A DNA stretch of 64,000 bases from a virus. The stretch's first letter is position 1. Every line of letters starts with the position of its first letter. The stretch is from the IMG/VR virus record IMGVR_UViG_3300042563_002309, positions 62,001 to 126,000 of that record. One strand, written 5' to 3'. Shown here piece after piece: positions 20,841 to 29,191 of this stretch. Both the position numbers and the translations under genes were made by a program. The notes beneath the pieces were generated by a model that saw nothing but the letters and a program-made list of their open reading frames with translations, searched no databases and was not told the DNA's origin.

Positions 20841-20855
20841 ATAAAAATCATAGTT

Positions 20856-21767
20856 ATGAAAAATTCGTTATCTACAAAAGGGTTATCAATGTCTCAAGCA
20901 CAATCAATCTCAAACTTGTGCAATCAACGTTCAAAAGATATTACAGCGAAATTGGCTGATATCAATAACGTTTCTAAAGAACTAGTAATAGGTTCAGAAA
21001 CCTATGTAGAGACTAATGGGAATCCTATCCCAGTAAACGTAGTTGAGCTATTAACTGCTAAGGCAAGATTATCTGCCACTCAAGCTTTCTTGATGGAGAA
21101 TATCAAAGCAAAGGATGAATTGATTACTAAAATCAAATTTGAAAAGTATAACTACGAGGTTGAATCTCCAGAGAGACCAAAACTAATCTCAGAAGTAATT
21201 CCAACAGAAGTGGATGAAGATTTTGGTTGGGATACTTTATCTACAGCCGAATACAACGAATACCTAGAGGCAGAAGCTTATGCTTCACATATCGGACAAT
21301 TCATCCATAAAGGAGGAAAATTGGATAAGTTGAGAGGAGAACTTCCTACCATTAAAACTTTAGAGTTTATGGAAATAGAAGTAGGAAAGAAAACTCCTAT
21401 GAAAGTATCTATTCACCATACAGCAGAACAATTGCTTTCAGTTCATGAACAATTAGCAGCTCTTCATAGAGGATTTGAACAAAGAGTAAATTACTTTAAA
21501 TCTAAAGTAAAAAATGCTACTACTTCTGAGAATGCTAGAATTCAGAAAGAGAGAGGTATCATTCAAGCAAGAGTGAATAACGAGAATGCAGAAGCTGCAA
21601 ACAATTATAAGTTAGCTTATGATAAGTGGTCTGGAGAGGAACGTCAAGCACAACACGAGTTTGAAGAAAAACGTCAAGCAAGAATCCAAGAAGCTGTCAA
21701 TTTAAAAATTGAAGTAGCAGAAAGATTCCAGGACGTAGTAGATGAATTCTTGAATCAACTAAAATAA
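20856..21767 (+). CDS. Coiled-coil protein of unknown function
   Basis: 303 residues, mostly charged helix. Long heptad-like regions at about 10-110 and 200-300 flank a middle segment with SEVIPTEVDEDFGWDTLSTAEYNEYLEAEA. No signal peptide or catalytic motif. It may be a virion-associated or nucleoid-binding helical protein. The fragment does not resemble a named family that I can identify. The large folded RNA begins 5 bases after its stop. Confidence 0.6.
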   Translation: MKNSLSTKGLSMSQAQSISNLCNQRSKDITAKLADINNVSKELVIGSETYVETNGNPIPVNVVELLTAKARLSATQAFLMENIKAKDELITKIKFEKYNYEVESPERPKLISEVIPTEVDEDFGWDTLSTAEYNEYLEAEAYASHIGQFIHKGGKLDKLRGELPTIKTLEFMEIEVGKKTPMKVSIHHTAEQLLSVHEQLAALHRGFEQRVNYFKSKVKNATTSENARIQKERGIIQARVNNENAEAANNYKLAYDKWSGEERQAQHEFEEKRQARIQEAVNLKIEVAERFQDVVDEFLNQLK

Positions 21768-21771
21768 TTTG

Positions 21772-22088
21772 GTGCTAAGGAGGTAAGCACAAGCCGATCC
21801 TCCAAAGCTTTATGCTGGGATAGTAGAGTTTTAAATATAAACTATATGATATATGTAATCATCTACAGACTAAACGGCCATGGGCCCTTTAAAACTCGCT
21901 TCCCTACAACTTAAACCAAACTGAGATAGAACTCAACAGCTAGACATGTTACTCTTGAGGGAGACTAAAAGTGGCTAGCGACTCTAAGACTTAGTTTTTG
22001 TCCTTGCCCTTGTGGTAGTGGAAGGTTTTTGACTTTGATTTTGCATTTGACCTAGGCTATATGCTTTACATCCCAGCAACATTTTTTT
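21772..22088 (+). ncRNA. Large structured RNA of about 300 bases
   Basis: No gene fits here. An H-type pseudoknot leads: GTGCT/AGCAC (21772-21776, 21786-21790) with loop bases GGAGG (21779-21783) complementary to CCTCC (21799-21803). Then TGCTGGGAT (21813-21821) pairs perfectly with ATCCCAGCA (22070-22078), enclosing about 250 bases. A T7 run follows at 22082-22088, a possible transcript end. The size and place near a tRNA array recall the large ornate phage RNAs GOLLD and ROOL, but no sequence match is claimed. Confidence 0.6.
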
Positions 22089-22102
22089 AAAAATAATTAA
22101 CA

Positions 22103-22126
22103 AAAAGCTTGCTTAGGCAGGCTTTT
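22103..22126 (+). terminator. Terminator hairpin fused to a promoter
   Basis: AAAAGCTTGC (22103-22112) pairs with GCAGGCTTTT (22117-22126). The -33 TTG of the next promoter lies inside the left arm. Confidence 0.65.
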
Positions 22127-22139
22127 ATTCGTATATTTA
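22109..22139 (+). promoter_or_regulatory. Bacteroidota-type promoter
   Basis: TTG at 22109-22111, 20 bases, TATATTTA at 22132-22139, then GGTATA; 17 bases before the ATG at 22157. Confidence 0.75.
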
Positions 22140-22156
22140 GGTATAGAAAAAAGATT

Positions 22157-22399
22157 ATGAAAGATGCATTAGGAATAGAGATTCAAATAGGACAGCGATA
22201 CGGATACTCCAGAAATGAAAATGGATTTACTTATGTACGAATAGGTACTATAAGTAAGGTAAATGAAAAGACAGTAACAATGGATGTAGAGATTACAAAG
22301 AGAGCATTATACAGTGCAGACTTGGTAATAGATTCTACATCAAGTAAAAAAATATCAATAAAAGGAAATATGTTATTCCCAGTTAATACAATAGATTAA
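22157..22399 (+). CDS. Protein of unknown function
   Basis: 80 residues from the ATG at 22157; an upstream in-frame TTG lies within the promoter and cannot be the start. Beta-rich by eye (IGQRYGYSRNENGFTYVRIG...). Not recognised. Confidence 0.6.
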   Translation: MKDALGIEIQIGQRYGYSRNENGFTYVRIGTISKVNEKTVTMDVEITKRALYSADLVIDSTSSKKISIKGNMLFPVNTID

Positions 22400-22400
22400 A

Positions 22401-23051
22401 ATGAAACTAGTATTAGAAAAAGGACAGCAATTGTTCTTTACATCAGACACACATTACTCACACTCAAACATTTGTAGTGCTACTACAAACTGGTCAGTGA
22501 ATGATGGATATGCTCGTAAGTTTGATTCATTGGAAGATATGAACCAAAGACTAGTTGATAACATTAACAACATGGTCGGTGAAGATGATATCTTAATCCA
22601 TTTAGGTGACTGGTCATTTGGAGGATTTGATAAGATTGAAGAATTCAGAAGTCAAATCAACTGTAAAAACATTCACTTGACATTTGGAAACCATGATCAT
22701 CACATCGAAAGAAACAAAGAGGGAGTACAAAAACTATTCTCTTCAGTACAAAACTATTTGAGATTAGAAGTACAAAGACCAATCAATAAAGCAACAACTG
22801 AAAAGTTTATTTTCGTTTGTATGCACTATCCAATAGCGTCATGGCATGATATGAACCAAGGAGTAATTCACTTGCATGGCCACGTTCATTTACCTTCACA
22901 CCTAAGAATAGCAGAAGGTAAGGCAATGGATGTTGGAGTAGATGGAAATGGTTTAGAGCCTTTATCATTAGATGAAATAGTAGAATTGATGAAAGATCGT
23001 CCAGTTAAAAAATTAGCTTTACCAAAGGATCATCACGAAAAGAGAATTTAA
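22401..23051 (+). CDS. Calcineurin-like metallophosphoesterase
   Basis: 216 residues. All five metallophosphoesterase blocks are visible: SDTHYSH (D-x-H), LGDWSFGG (GD), FGNHDHH (GNHD), CMHYP (H) and HLHGHVHLP (GHxH). Cytoplasmic, no signal peptide. Substrate unknown; phage enzymes of this type often act on RNA or nucleotide phosphate ends. Close to the kinase and RNA ligase at 23265-24899, so a role in RNA end healing is possible (inference). Confidence 0.85.
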   Translation: MKLVLEKGQQLFFTSDTHYSHSNICSATTNWSVNDGYARKFDSLEDMNQRLVDNINNMVGEDDILIHLGDWSFGGFDKIEEFRSQINCKNIHLTFGNHDHHIERNKEGVQKLFSSVQNYLRLEVQRPINKATTEKFIFVCMHYPIASWHDMNQGVIHLHGHVHLPSHLRIAEGKAMDVGVDGNGLEPLSLDEIVELMKDRPVKKLALPKDHHEKRI

Positions 23052-23052
23052 T

Positions 23053-23268
23053 ATGAATATAATATACTCATACAGTCCACAAAAGGTTAAAGAACCTCAA
23101 TGGTATAAATTTTATAATACTGAAGAGTTTAACATAACTACTCAGAGAGATTATACAGCAAGAGCTGCATCTAGGTTAGATCTAATACCAGAACCTAAAT
23201 GTTTTACTCAAGAGTTTTTACGTAAACATGGAGACCATAGTAATATGATGTTAAAAAAGAAAATATGA
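23053..23268 (+). CDS. Protein of unknown function
   Basis: 71 residues, charged and aromatic, no recognisable motif. It overlaps the following kinase gene by four bases (ATGA), so the two are probably translationally coupled. Confidence 0.55.
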   Translation: MNIIYSYSPQKVKEPQWYKFYNTEEFNITTQRDYTARAASRLDLIPEPKCFTQEFLRKHGDHSNMMLKKKI

Positions 23269-23672
23269 AAGAGTTATTTTTATTAAGAGGATTACCTGGA
23301 TCAGGTAAATCAACATTAGCAGAATCTTTAACAGGAGGATCTTTTTTTGAAGCAGATCTTTTTTTCTTAGATGAGAAAGGAGAGTATAGATTTGATGCTT
23401 CTAAATTAAAAGACGCTCATAAGTGGTGCCAAGATCGTGTAGAAGCTATTATGAAAGGATTTGGAGCACATATACACCCAGCAAACAGGATTGTAGTGTC
23501 GAATACATTCACTCAGGAATGGGAAATGCAACCATACTTTGATCTAGCAGAAAAATACAGATACAGAGTTTATTCTTTGATTGTAGAAAATAGACATGGA
23601 GGAGTAAACGAGCATGGAGTCCCAGAAGAAAAATTAGTACAAATGAAAAATAGATTCGAAATAAAATTATAA
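23265..23672 (+). CDS. P-loop kinase, polynucleotide-kinase-like
   Basis: 135 residues with Walker A GLPGSGKST at 9-17, a DLFFLDE segment after the first helix, and VVSNTFTQEWEM, the pattern of small AAA_33 kinases related to the 5' kinase domain of T4 Pnk. No phosphatase domain is fused. It probably phosphorylates RNA or DNA 5' ends, preparing them for the RNA ligase encoded 100 bases downstream. Confidence 0.75.
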   Translation: MKELFLLRGLPGSGKSTLAESLTGGSFFEADLFFLDEKGEYRFDASKLKDAHKWCQDRVEAIMKGFGAHIHPANRIVVSNTFTQEWEMQPYFDLAEKYRYRVYSLIVENRHGGVNEHGVPEEKLVQMKNRFEIKL

Positions 23673-23675
23673 GAA

Positions 23676-23768
23676 ATGGAATTTTGGAAAGTATGGTTAA
23701 TAGTAGTGTCTTTATGGTACATAGGTTTTAAATTGCATGATATTTTAAATGAACTTAAAAAGAAATAA
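23676..23768 (+). CDS. Small single-span membrane peptide
   Basis: 30 residues: MEFWKVWLIVVSLWYIGFK, then a helical charged end. One membrane span. It lies between kinase and ligase genes. Supported by position and composition only. Confidence 0.4.
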   Translation: MEFWKVWLIVVSLWYIGFKLHDILNELKKK

Positions 23769-23771
23769 AAA

Positions 23772-24899
23772 ATGGAAAATCAAAATAGTGTTTGCTTTGT
23801 AGCAACAATCAAAGAAGTAAAAGCAATCGAAGGAGCTGACAACATCGAACAAGTAGTTGTTGGAGGATGGAATGCTATTACCAAAAAAGGTGAATTTAAA
23901 GAAGGTGACTTAACAGTTATTGCAACTACGGATGCAGTAATTCCAGAAGCATTTTCTGAAAAAATGGGAGTTACTTCTTATCTAAGAAAAGGAGGTAGAG
24001 TAAGAACTGTAAAATTAAGAGGAGTTTATTCTGAATGTCTAATCATTCCAACCAAATACATTCCAGGATATGGAGACAGATACCAAGATGGAGATGACAT
24101 GATGGAAAAATTTGGTATTGTAAAATACGAACCACCAGTTAAGCAAATTCAACTTGCTTCAGGTAGAAAAATTAAATGGAGAGACAATCAAAACTTCCAT
24201 ATCTACTACAAATTCCCAAACCTTAAAAACGTAGCAGGAATGTTTACTGAAGAAGATTTAGTAGAAATTACTAGAAAGGTTCACGGTACAAATGCTAGAT
24301 ACGGTATTGTAAAGAAAGGTAAATTATCATTCTGGGATAAAGTAAAAAAATTCTTTAGACTAGCTGATGAATGGATTGACTATGAATACATTTATGGATC
24401 TCATAACTGTGAAAAAGGAAGTGACTCTCAAGGATTCTATTCAACTGATGTTTGGAGAACAATCGCTGAAAAGTATAACATCAAAGAAAAACTTTGGAGT
24501 TATATTAAAAACAGAAATATTGAAATAGGTGAAGGTATTATCCTATACGGAGAGATTTACGGAGCAGGTATTCAGAAAAACTATGACTATGGTTTGACTG
24601 ATATTGAGTTTGCAGGGTTTGATGTGAAACTTAAAGGAGAATACGTAAGTACATATGATGCTTGGGTTTTAATTGAAAACCATTTAAAATTACCTTATGT
24701 AGAGGTTTTACATTATGGGGATTGGACACAAGAAATCCAAGATAAATTTACATTCAACAACTTCATTGAAGGAACTAAAGTACCACATGAAGGAATTGTA
24801 ATTAAATACTTCACCGGTGAACGTCAAAAGGTAGCAAAGGTAATCAATCCAGACTATTTGATCTACGGAGAGAAGAATGATGTAGGAGATTCTCACTAA
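23772..24899 (+). CDS. RNA ligase, Rnl5/DraRnl-like
   Basis: 375 residues. The N-terminal part (about 5-95) is OB-like (VCFVATIKEVKAIEGADNIE, GDLTVIATTDAVIPEA). It is followed by a nucleotidyltransferase domain with motif I RKVHGTN, in which K169 is the likely adenylated lysine, then EYIYGSHN, ILYGEIYG, EGIVIKY (motif IV) and a motif V-like KVAKVINP. This N-OB plus ligase order is typical of the Deinococcus Rnl5 group, which seals 3'-OH/5'-phosphate RNA nicks in duplexes. With the kinase upstream it could repair cleaved tRNAs, such as those cut by host anticodon nucleases. Confidence 0.85.
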   Translation: MENQNSVCFVATIKEVKAIEGADNIEQVVVGGWNAITKKGEFKEGDLTVIATTDAVIPEAFSEKMGVTSYLRKGGRVRTVKLRGVYSECLIIPTKYIPGYGDRYQDGDDMMEKFGIVKYEPPVKQIQLASGRKIKWRDNQNFHIYYKFPNLKNVAGMFTEEDLVEITRKVHGTNARYGIVKKGKLSFWDKVKKFFRLADEWIDYEYIYGSHNCEKGSDSQGFYSTDVWRTIAEKYNIKEKLWSYIKNRNIEIGEGIILYGEIYGAGIQKNYDYGLTDIEFAGFDVKLKGEYVSTYDAWVLIENHLKLPYVEVLHYGDWTQEIQDKFTFNNFIEGTKVPHEGIVIKYFTGERQKVAKVINPDYLIYGEKNDVGDSH

Positions 24900-24911
24900 A
24901 ATAATTGTTAA

Positions 24912-24937
24912 AAGAGTTGCTAGTTCAACTCTTTTTT
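24912..24937 (+). terminator. Terminator hairpin fused to a promoter
   Basis: AAGAGTTG (24912-24919) pairs perfectly with CAACTCTT (24926-24933) and is followed by T residues. The TTG of the next promoter is in the left arm. Confidence 0.7.
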
Positions 24938-24947
24938 CATATATTTA
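24917..24947 (+). promoter_or_regulatory. Bacteroidota-type promoter
   Basis: TTG at 24917-24919, 20 bases, TATATTTA at 24940-24947, GGTATA, then an AAAAAGGTTATG start context for the gene at 24973. Confidence 0.75.
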
Positions 24948-24972
24948 GGTATAATAATTAAACAAAAAGGTT

Positions 24973-25533
24973 ATGTATTACAAATTTAATGAACAGACAC
25001 TGTTACCAGAAAAAGTTAAATTGACCAACAAGTCATTACTAGGATTCGGAGCAGCAGTAGGATTACTATTAGTATTTGGATTTACATCTAATCCAGCTAA
25101 TGAAGTACAGAATCTTTCTCAGGAAGAGAAATTGATTGTAGTTAGAGAATATAACGAGTTTAGTGAGACTAAACTAATTGAAAAGATTACAGAGTTAAAT
25201 TTTAAGTATCCTTATATTATTTTAGCACAAGCTAAATTAGAATCAGGGCATTTTAAATCAACTATCTTTCTAGAGAACAATAACATGTTCGGTATGAAAG
25301 AAGCTAAGTTAAGAGCTAATTTAGCAAAAGGAACAAATAGAGGTCATGCCTATTATGAAACATGGCAAGAATCAGTTATCGATTATGCTTTATACTATTC
25401 ATCTTACTTAAGAAGTATTAAAACTGAAGGAGAGTATTTTGAATACTTAAGACAGAATTATGCTGAGGATTTAACTTACGTTCAGAGATTAAAAGAGATA
25501 ATTAAAAAAGAAGAATTAAAAAATAAATTCTAG
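24973..25533 (+). CDS. Membrane-anchored glucosaminidase-type muramidase
   Basis: 186 residues. One hydrophobic segment at about 21-38, then a periplasmic domain reading ILAQAKLESGHFKSTIFLEN followed by NMFGMKEAK, the catalytic region of glucosaminidase (GH73/LytD-like) domains, with E90 as likely acid. It would cut peptidoglycan glycan strands from the membrane side. Because it has its own promoter and lies away from the lysis cassette at 47 kb, it may serve DNA entry, wall remodelling or superinfection control rather than final lysis. Confidence 0.75.
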   Translation: MYYKFNEQTLLPEKVKLTNKSLLGFGAAVGLLLVFGFTSNPANEVQNLSQEEKLIVVREYNEFSETKLIEKITELNFKYPYIILAQAKLESGHFKSTIFLENNNMFGMKEAKLRANLAKGTNRGHAYYETWQESVIDYALYYSSYLRSIKTEGEYFEYLRQNYAEDLTYVQRLKEIIKKEELKNKF

Positions 25534-25534
25534 T

Positions 25535-26152
25535 ATGGAAGATTTTTTTGAAGATTTAAAAAACCAACCAAGACCAAACTTCTTTAGAAGAATATGGCTG
25601 TGGTGGGAGCATGACGGAAAGTATTATCACAAATACTTCATACAAGGAGTAAAGAACATTGTCTATTGGTTTCCAATCATCTGGAAAGACAGAAATTGGG
25701 ATGGACATTACATCTATGAAATAATGAAGCATAAATTGAAAGCTCAAGCCAATTATATCGGTAGAAGAGATTTTCATACAAGAGCACAACAAGACGCTCG
25801 TAGAATGAGACTATGTGTTAAATTAATTAAAGCATGTCAGGAAGAGCCTTACTCAATGGAGTATATGGATTACCATAAAGACAGAGTTTGGTTTACTGAT
25901 TGTGAAGACAGACCAGGATCATCTTTATATAATTCAGAAGAGGTATGGGAAAATTATGATGAGTTCTTTAAAAAGTATCCTTTAGTTTATAAAAGAGTAT
26001 TAAAAGGTGAAGGGCCATTTACTCTAGATGGTAGAGATGAATCTGAAATGAAAAGAATCATTGCAATGAGCATTGCACATATAAATCAAGATAGGGCAAG
26101 AAAATTGCTATTTAAAATAATGGAAGAAAATATTGAAGGATGGTGGGATTAG
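25535..26152 (+). CDS. Protein of unknown function
   Basis: 205 residues, rich in Trp, Tyr, His and Arg. The N-terminal third is aromatic (FFRRIWLWWEHDGKYYHKYF) and the rest is charged helix. No signal peptide or motif known to me. It starts one base after the muramidase stop. Confidence 0.6.
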   Translation: MEDFFEDLKNQPRPNFFRRIWLWWEHDGKYYHKYFIQGVKNIVYWFPIIWKDRNWDGHYIYEIMKHKLKAQANYIGRRDFHTRAQQDARRMRLCVKLIKACQEEPYSMEYMDYHKDRVWFTDCEDRPGSSLYNSEEVWENYDEFFKKYPLVYKRVLKGEGPFTLDGRDESEMKRIIAMSIAHINQDRARKLLFKIMEENIEGWWD

Positions 26153-26292
26153 TAATAGTATCAGTAGTAGCAGCAGCTTTTATAATAGCAGTAGGACTGT
26201 GGGTAGAAGGAATTGATTACATGAATACAAATCATCCAGACTACAAAGGAGAAGATTTATTTAACGAAGAAAAAGAAGATGCTAAGACATAG
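26140..26292 (+). CDS. Small single-span membrane protein
   Basis: 50 residues: hydrophobic residues 2-22, then an acidic, aromatic tail. It overlaps the upstream gene by 13 bases and the downstream gene by 14, in line with the packing of this region. Not recognised. Confidence 0.5.
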   Translation: MVGLVIVSVVAAAFIIAVGLWVEGIDYMNTNHPDYKGEDLFNEEKEDAKT

Positions 26293-26689
26293 AATATACT
26301 TAGACGACGTAAGAACACCAGTTGATCCAACTTGGATCGTGGTAAGAAATTACGAAGAGTTTGTACAAAAGGTACAAGACTTAGGACTGGAAAACATTGA
26401 TATAATTTCATTAGATCACGATTTAGGACCTTCGGCAATGGCTGAATGGCACTCAAACGTGTATCACAATTATGAATTAAATTATGATAACATTGAAGAG
26501 AAAACTGGAATGGATTGCACTAAATGGCTGGTGGATAAATGGTTGGACGGAGCTCCTGTTGTTGATGTTGTAATACATTCTGCAAATGCTGTGGGGAGTG
26601 CTAACATGATGGGGTACATAAACAACTACAGACATATCCACAGATTACCTCAGAATTGTGTAAGAGTACAAATTGAACATACAGTATAA
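26279..26689 (+). CDS. Cyclic-phosphate-processing receiver-type protein
   Basis: 136 residues. YLDDVRTP at 7-14, SLDHDLG at 44-50, then conserved Trp/His positions and IHSANAVGSANM in the last third match the cREC family, a receiver-like domain proposed by others to process cyclic phosphates in nucleotide or RNA metabolism. Acidic residues D9, D10, D46 and D48 could bind metal. Its presence near RNA ligase, kinase and phosphoesterases fits RNA repair or cyclic-nucleotide defence evasion (inference). Confidence 0.75.
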   Translation: MLRHRIYLDDVRTPVDPTWIVVRNYEEFVQKVQDLGLENIDIISLDHDLGPSAMAEWHSNVYHNYELNYDNIEEKTGMDCTKWLVDKWLDGAPVVDVVIHSANAVGSANMMGYINNYRHIHRLPQNCVRVQIEHTV

Positions 26690-26692
26690 GTT

Positions 26693-27049
26693 ATGATAGG
26701 AGGAGCACAACCAAAAGTATTACTAACTCAAACTGAGGAAGGTACATTTGATCTAGATGAAGCATTTAAGTCCATATTTGGTAAAGAATTAAAACCAAAC
26801 TACAAATTAGTAAGAGAAAGAGACGGTCTAACTAAAACATCAGTAGGAGTAAAATGGTTAGAGTTTAACGAGGAAGGAAGGTATAAAGCAGACTTTGAAG
26901 ACATTGCTGTTGGAAGAAGTTTATTAATGTCTCCATTCGGACCTTCATTTACTTGGCAAACAACTCTAGTAACAGAGATTGTAGAGCAAAGAGAAGATTA
27001 TATTAAATTTAATACAGAAAATAGTAACTACGAATTATTTAAAATATAG
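26693..27049 (+). CDS. Protein of unknown function
   Basis: 118 residues, soluble. Contains a beta-rich C-terminal half (FTWQTTLVTEIVEQREDYIKF) that looks like a small barrel. Three bases after the preceding gene. Not recognised. Confidence 0.55.
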   Translation: MIGGAQPKVLLTQTEEGTFDLDEAFKSIFGKELKPNYKLVRERDGLTKTSVGVKWLEFNEEGRYKADFEDIAVGRSLLMSPFGPSFTWQTTLVTEIVEQREDYIKFNTENSNYELFKI

Positions 27050-27052
27050 ATT

Positions 27053-27283
27053 ATGATTTGGATATTATTACTTTACGTTTTACCACTAGTACTTAGTATG
27101 TTAGTGGCATATTTCCTAATAAAAAAAGAAGGAGGGTCAGTAAAAGACTTTTTAGAACCACTTCCTTTTTTATTCATTCCTATAATGAACATTGCAGCCT
27201 TAGGAGCAGGGTTAGTTATTTTTATTGAGAAATTTTTAGAAGAAGATGAATCTTGGCAAAACTTTAAAAACAAAAAACTATAA
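27053..27283 (+). CDS. Two-span membrane protein
   Basis: 76 residues with hydrophobic segments at about 3-23 and 39-60 separated by a short charged loop. No family recognised. The stop shares a base with the next start (TAATG). Confidence 0.55.
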   Translation: MIWILLLYVLPLVLSMLVAYFLIKKEGGSVKDFLEPLPFLFIPIMNIAALGAGLVIFIEKFLEEDESWQNFKNKKL

Positions 27284-27999
27284 TGAGAATAACAGTACTA
27301 TCAGACACACATACAAGACATGGATTGATTCCTATGGAAGATTTACCTGGAGGTGATCTTCTTATTCATGCTGGAGACATAATGAATTCAGGGTACAACA
27401 AGAACGACATCTGGGATTTCTGTCATTGGTTCCAATCTCTAAAGCAATACCAAGACAAAGTATTCATAGCAGGTAACCACGATCGAATGTTTGAAAATCA
27501 TCCTGAGGATGTAAAGGAATGGGTAGACAAGTTTGGAGATATAATCTATCTTCAAGATGATGACTTAGTACTATACGGAGATGGTCCAAATGGAGATTCT
27601 CCTCAAGACAATATTCGCATTTACGGATCACCTTGGCAACCGGAATTCTATTCTTGGGCATTCAATTTACCAAAAAATGGAATTGAAATAGCAGGTAAGT
27701 GGGAAGGTATTCCTGACAACACAGACATCTTGGTTACACATGGTCCTTCATTTGGAACTCTAGATACAGTAGCAGGAAGACCTTGGGACGGATTAGGATG
27801 CGAATTGTTAGCTCAAAGAATTGAAATTATTAAACCAAAGATCCATGTATGTGGACATATTCATTCAGGATATGGTTATGAGTTTAAAAATGGTACTCAC
27901 TTCTTTAATGCATCAGTATTGGATGAGGCTTACGAGTACACTCAAAAGCCAATGACGTTTGATTGGGACAAGGAAACAAATACAGTAAAATTTATTTAA
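27283..27999 (+). CDS. Calcineurin-like metallophosphoesterase, MPPED-like
   Basis: 238 residues. VLSDTHTRH, IHAGDIM, AGNHDR, VTHGPSF and CGHIHSGYG are the five metal-binding blocks in order. The pattern is closer to the MPPED1/2 cyclic nucleotide phosphodiesterase group than to the phosphoesterase at 22401. The substrate may be a cyclic nucleotide or RNA cyclic phosphate. Cytoplasmic. Confidence 0.88.
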   Translation: MRITVLSDTHTRHGLIPMEDLPGGDLLIHAGDIMNSGYNKNDIWDFCHWFQSLKQYQDKVFIAGNHDRMFENHPEDVKEWVDKFGDIIYLQDDDLVLYGDGPNGDSPQDNIRIYGSPWQPEFYSWAFNLPKNGIEIAGKWEGIPDNTDILVTHGPSFGTLDTVAGRPWDGLGCELLAQRIEIIKPKIHVCGHIHSGYGYEFKNGTHFFNASVLDEAYEYTQKPMTFDWDKETNTVKFI

Positions 28000-28005
28000 G
28001 AAAAG

Positions 28006-28036
28006 TTGGCTCTTCGGAGCCTTTTTCTTATCTTTA
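28006..28036 (+). promoter_or_regulatory. Bacteroidota-type promoter fused to a terminator
   Basis: TTG at 28006-28008, 20 bases, TATCTTTA at 28029-28036. A GGCTC TTCG GAGCC hairpin (28008-28021) with a T5 tail fills the spacer, so termination of the upstream unit and initiation of the next share the same bases. Confidence 0.78.
28008..28026 (+). terminator. UUCG-loop terminator
   Basis: GGCTC (28008-28012), loop TTCG, GAGCC (28017-28021), then TTTTT. It ends the metallophosphoesterase operon. Confidence 0.8.
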
Positions 28037-28054
28037 AGTATAATTAAAAAGGTT

Positions 28055-28291
28055 ATGGAAGATCAAGGTACATTATTAGAACAAGCATCATTTATATTCT
28101 CACAAGATGCTAATTGTTTATCAGACAGGGATGAGTATGAATCTTTAGAGATAGAAGCACGTTCAAGTATAGGAATTGATAGAGACGAGGATTGTTTCTT
28201 TATACTAAAAACAGACAAATGGTCAGTAGGTTCAATAGAGGAACTAGAAACATTATTTGATAGAATAAAACAAGTAGTAATTAAAAAATAA
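28055..28291 (+). CDS. Protein of unknown function
   Basis: 78 residues, acidic. Start context AAAAAGGTTATG. Not recognised; first gene of a run of six or more small genes. Confidence 0.55.
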   Translation: MEDQGTLLEQASFIFSQDANCLSDRDEYESLEIEARSSIGIDRDEDCFFILKTDKWSVGSIEELETLFDRIKQVVIKK

Positions 28292-28296
28292 AGGTT

Positions 28297-28644
28297 ATGA
28301 TATTCAAAAGATTTTTCAAGTACACACCAACACAGCAAGAGCAACAATTCATAGATATTGTTACTAAATTATTAGCACATCCTAAAACATCTTTAAGGAT
28401 GACACCTCTAACAGATAAGTATTTTCTTATCAATGAGCAGAAACATTACTATGTTTTGCTAAAAGAGAATGGAATTCAGATTACTAACTCTAAGTTTTCT
28501 TTTGCAAAGTCTTTGCATTCAAAAGCTTATGATATGATCATAAAAATAATTCATGCTCACATGGAAGAGAATAGACAAGCCTTAGAAGACAAACTATTTG
28601 TAAATGAAACAAATATGCTGGATACAGTATTAACAAGCTTATAG
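28297..28644 (+). CDS. Protein of unknown function
   Basis: 115 residues, basic N terminus and mixed alpha/beta. Reads like a soluble phage accessory protein; no motif recognised. Confidence 0.55.
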   Translation: MIFKRFFKYTPTQQEQQFIDIVTKLLAHPKTSLRMTPLTDKYFLINEQKHYYVLLKENGIQITNSKFSFAKSLHSKAYDMIIKIIHAHMEENRQALEDKLFVNETNMLDTVLTSL

Positions 28645-28646
28645 TA

Positions 28647-28976
28647 ATGCAAAGACTTGAAAAATATTCTGAGAGATTTGATAATGATAAATCTCCAATA
28701 GGCAACTCAGATACTTGGGGTAAGAGGTTAGTTGAAGATAAAAATCCTTACATAGGATCATTTCTTCTTAAGAATGGATTTTCAAAAGATGTACTTGATA
28801 ACAATGTATACCATAATCTAGAATGCATTATAACAGTTCTAGATGAATGCTATCAGATTGACTTTGATCATCCAGAGTATGGAGCTGTTTCAACCTACAC
28901 AGACTCCTATTCAATTATACATTTAGTAGGAATTTTAACCTGGAATGATTTAATAGATAGAAATTATATAAAATGA
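28647..28976 (+). CDS. Protein of unknown function
   Basis: 109 residues, acidic, with several Asp/Asn-rich turns and a C-terminal hydrophobic strand. Overlaps the next gene by four bases (ATGA). Not recognised. Confidence 0.55.
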   Translation: MQRLEKYSERFDNDKSPIGNSDTWGKRLVEDKNPYIGSFLLKNGFSKDVLDNNVYHNLECIITVLDECYQIDFDHPEYGAVSTYTDSYSIIHLVGILTWNDLIDRNYIK

Positions 28977-29191
28977 AAAAAACATTATTGACAGTGACGG
29001 TGAATGGAAATGAAATTGCATTTGTAAAAGATAGAGAACATTATTTTATTCATTGGGGAGAACAAGGAAAGCCTAGAGCAGTAAAGAAGATAACAACTCC
29101 AACTGGAAGAAAGCCTTCACAAAAATCAGCACACAGACAGTTCCTAGAAGCAGTAAAAGCGACTAAAGTATTAAAATTCAGCAGACTATAA
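28973..29191 (+). CDS. Small basic protein
   Basis: 72 residues: a beta-hairpin-like first half (TLLTVTVNGNEIAFVKD) and a Lys/Ser-rich second half. May bind nucleic acid. Overlaps its neighbours at both ends by one to four bases. Confidence 0.5.
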   Translation: MKKTLLTVTVNGNEIAFVKDREHYFIHWGEQGKPRAVKKITTPTGRKPSQKSAHRQFLEAVKATKVLKFSRL

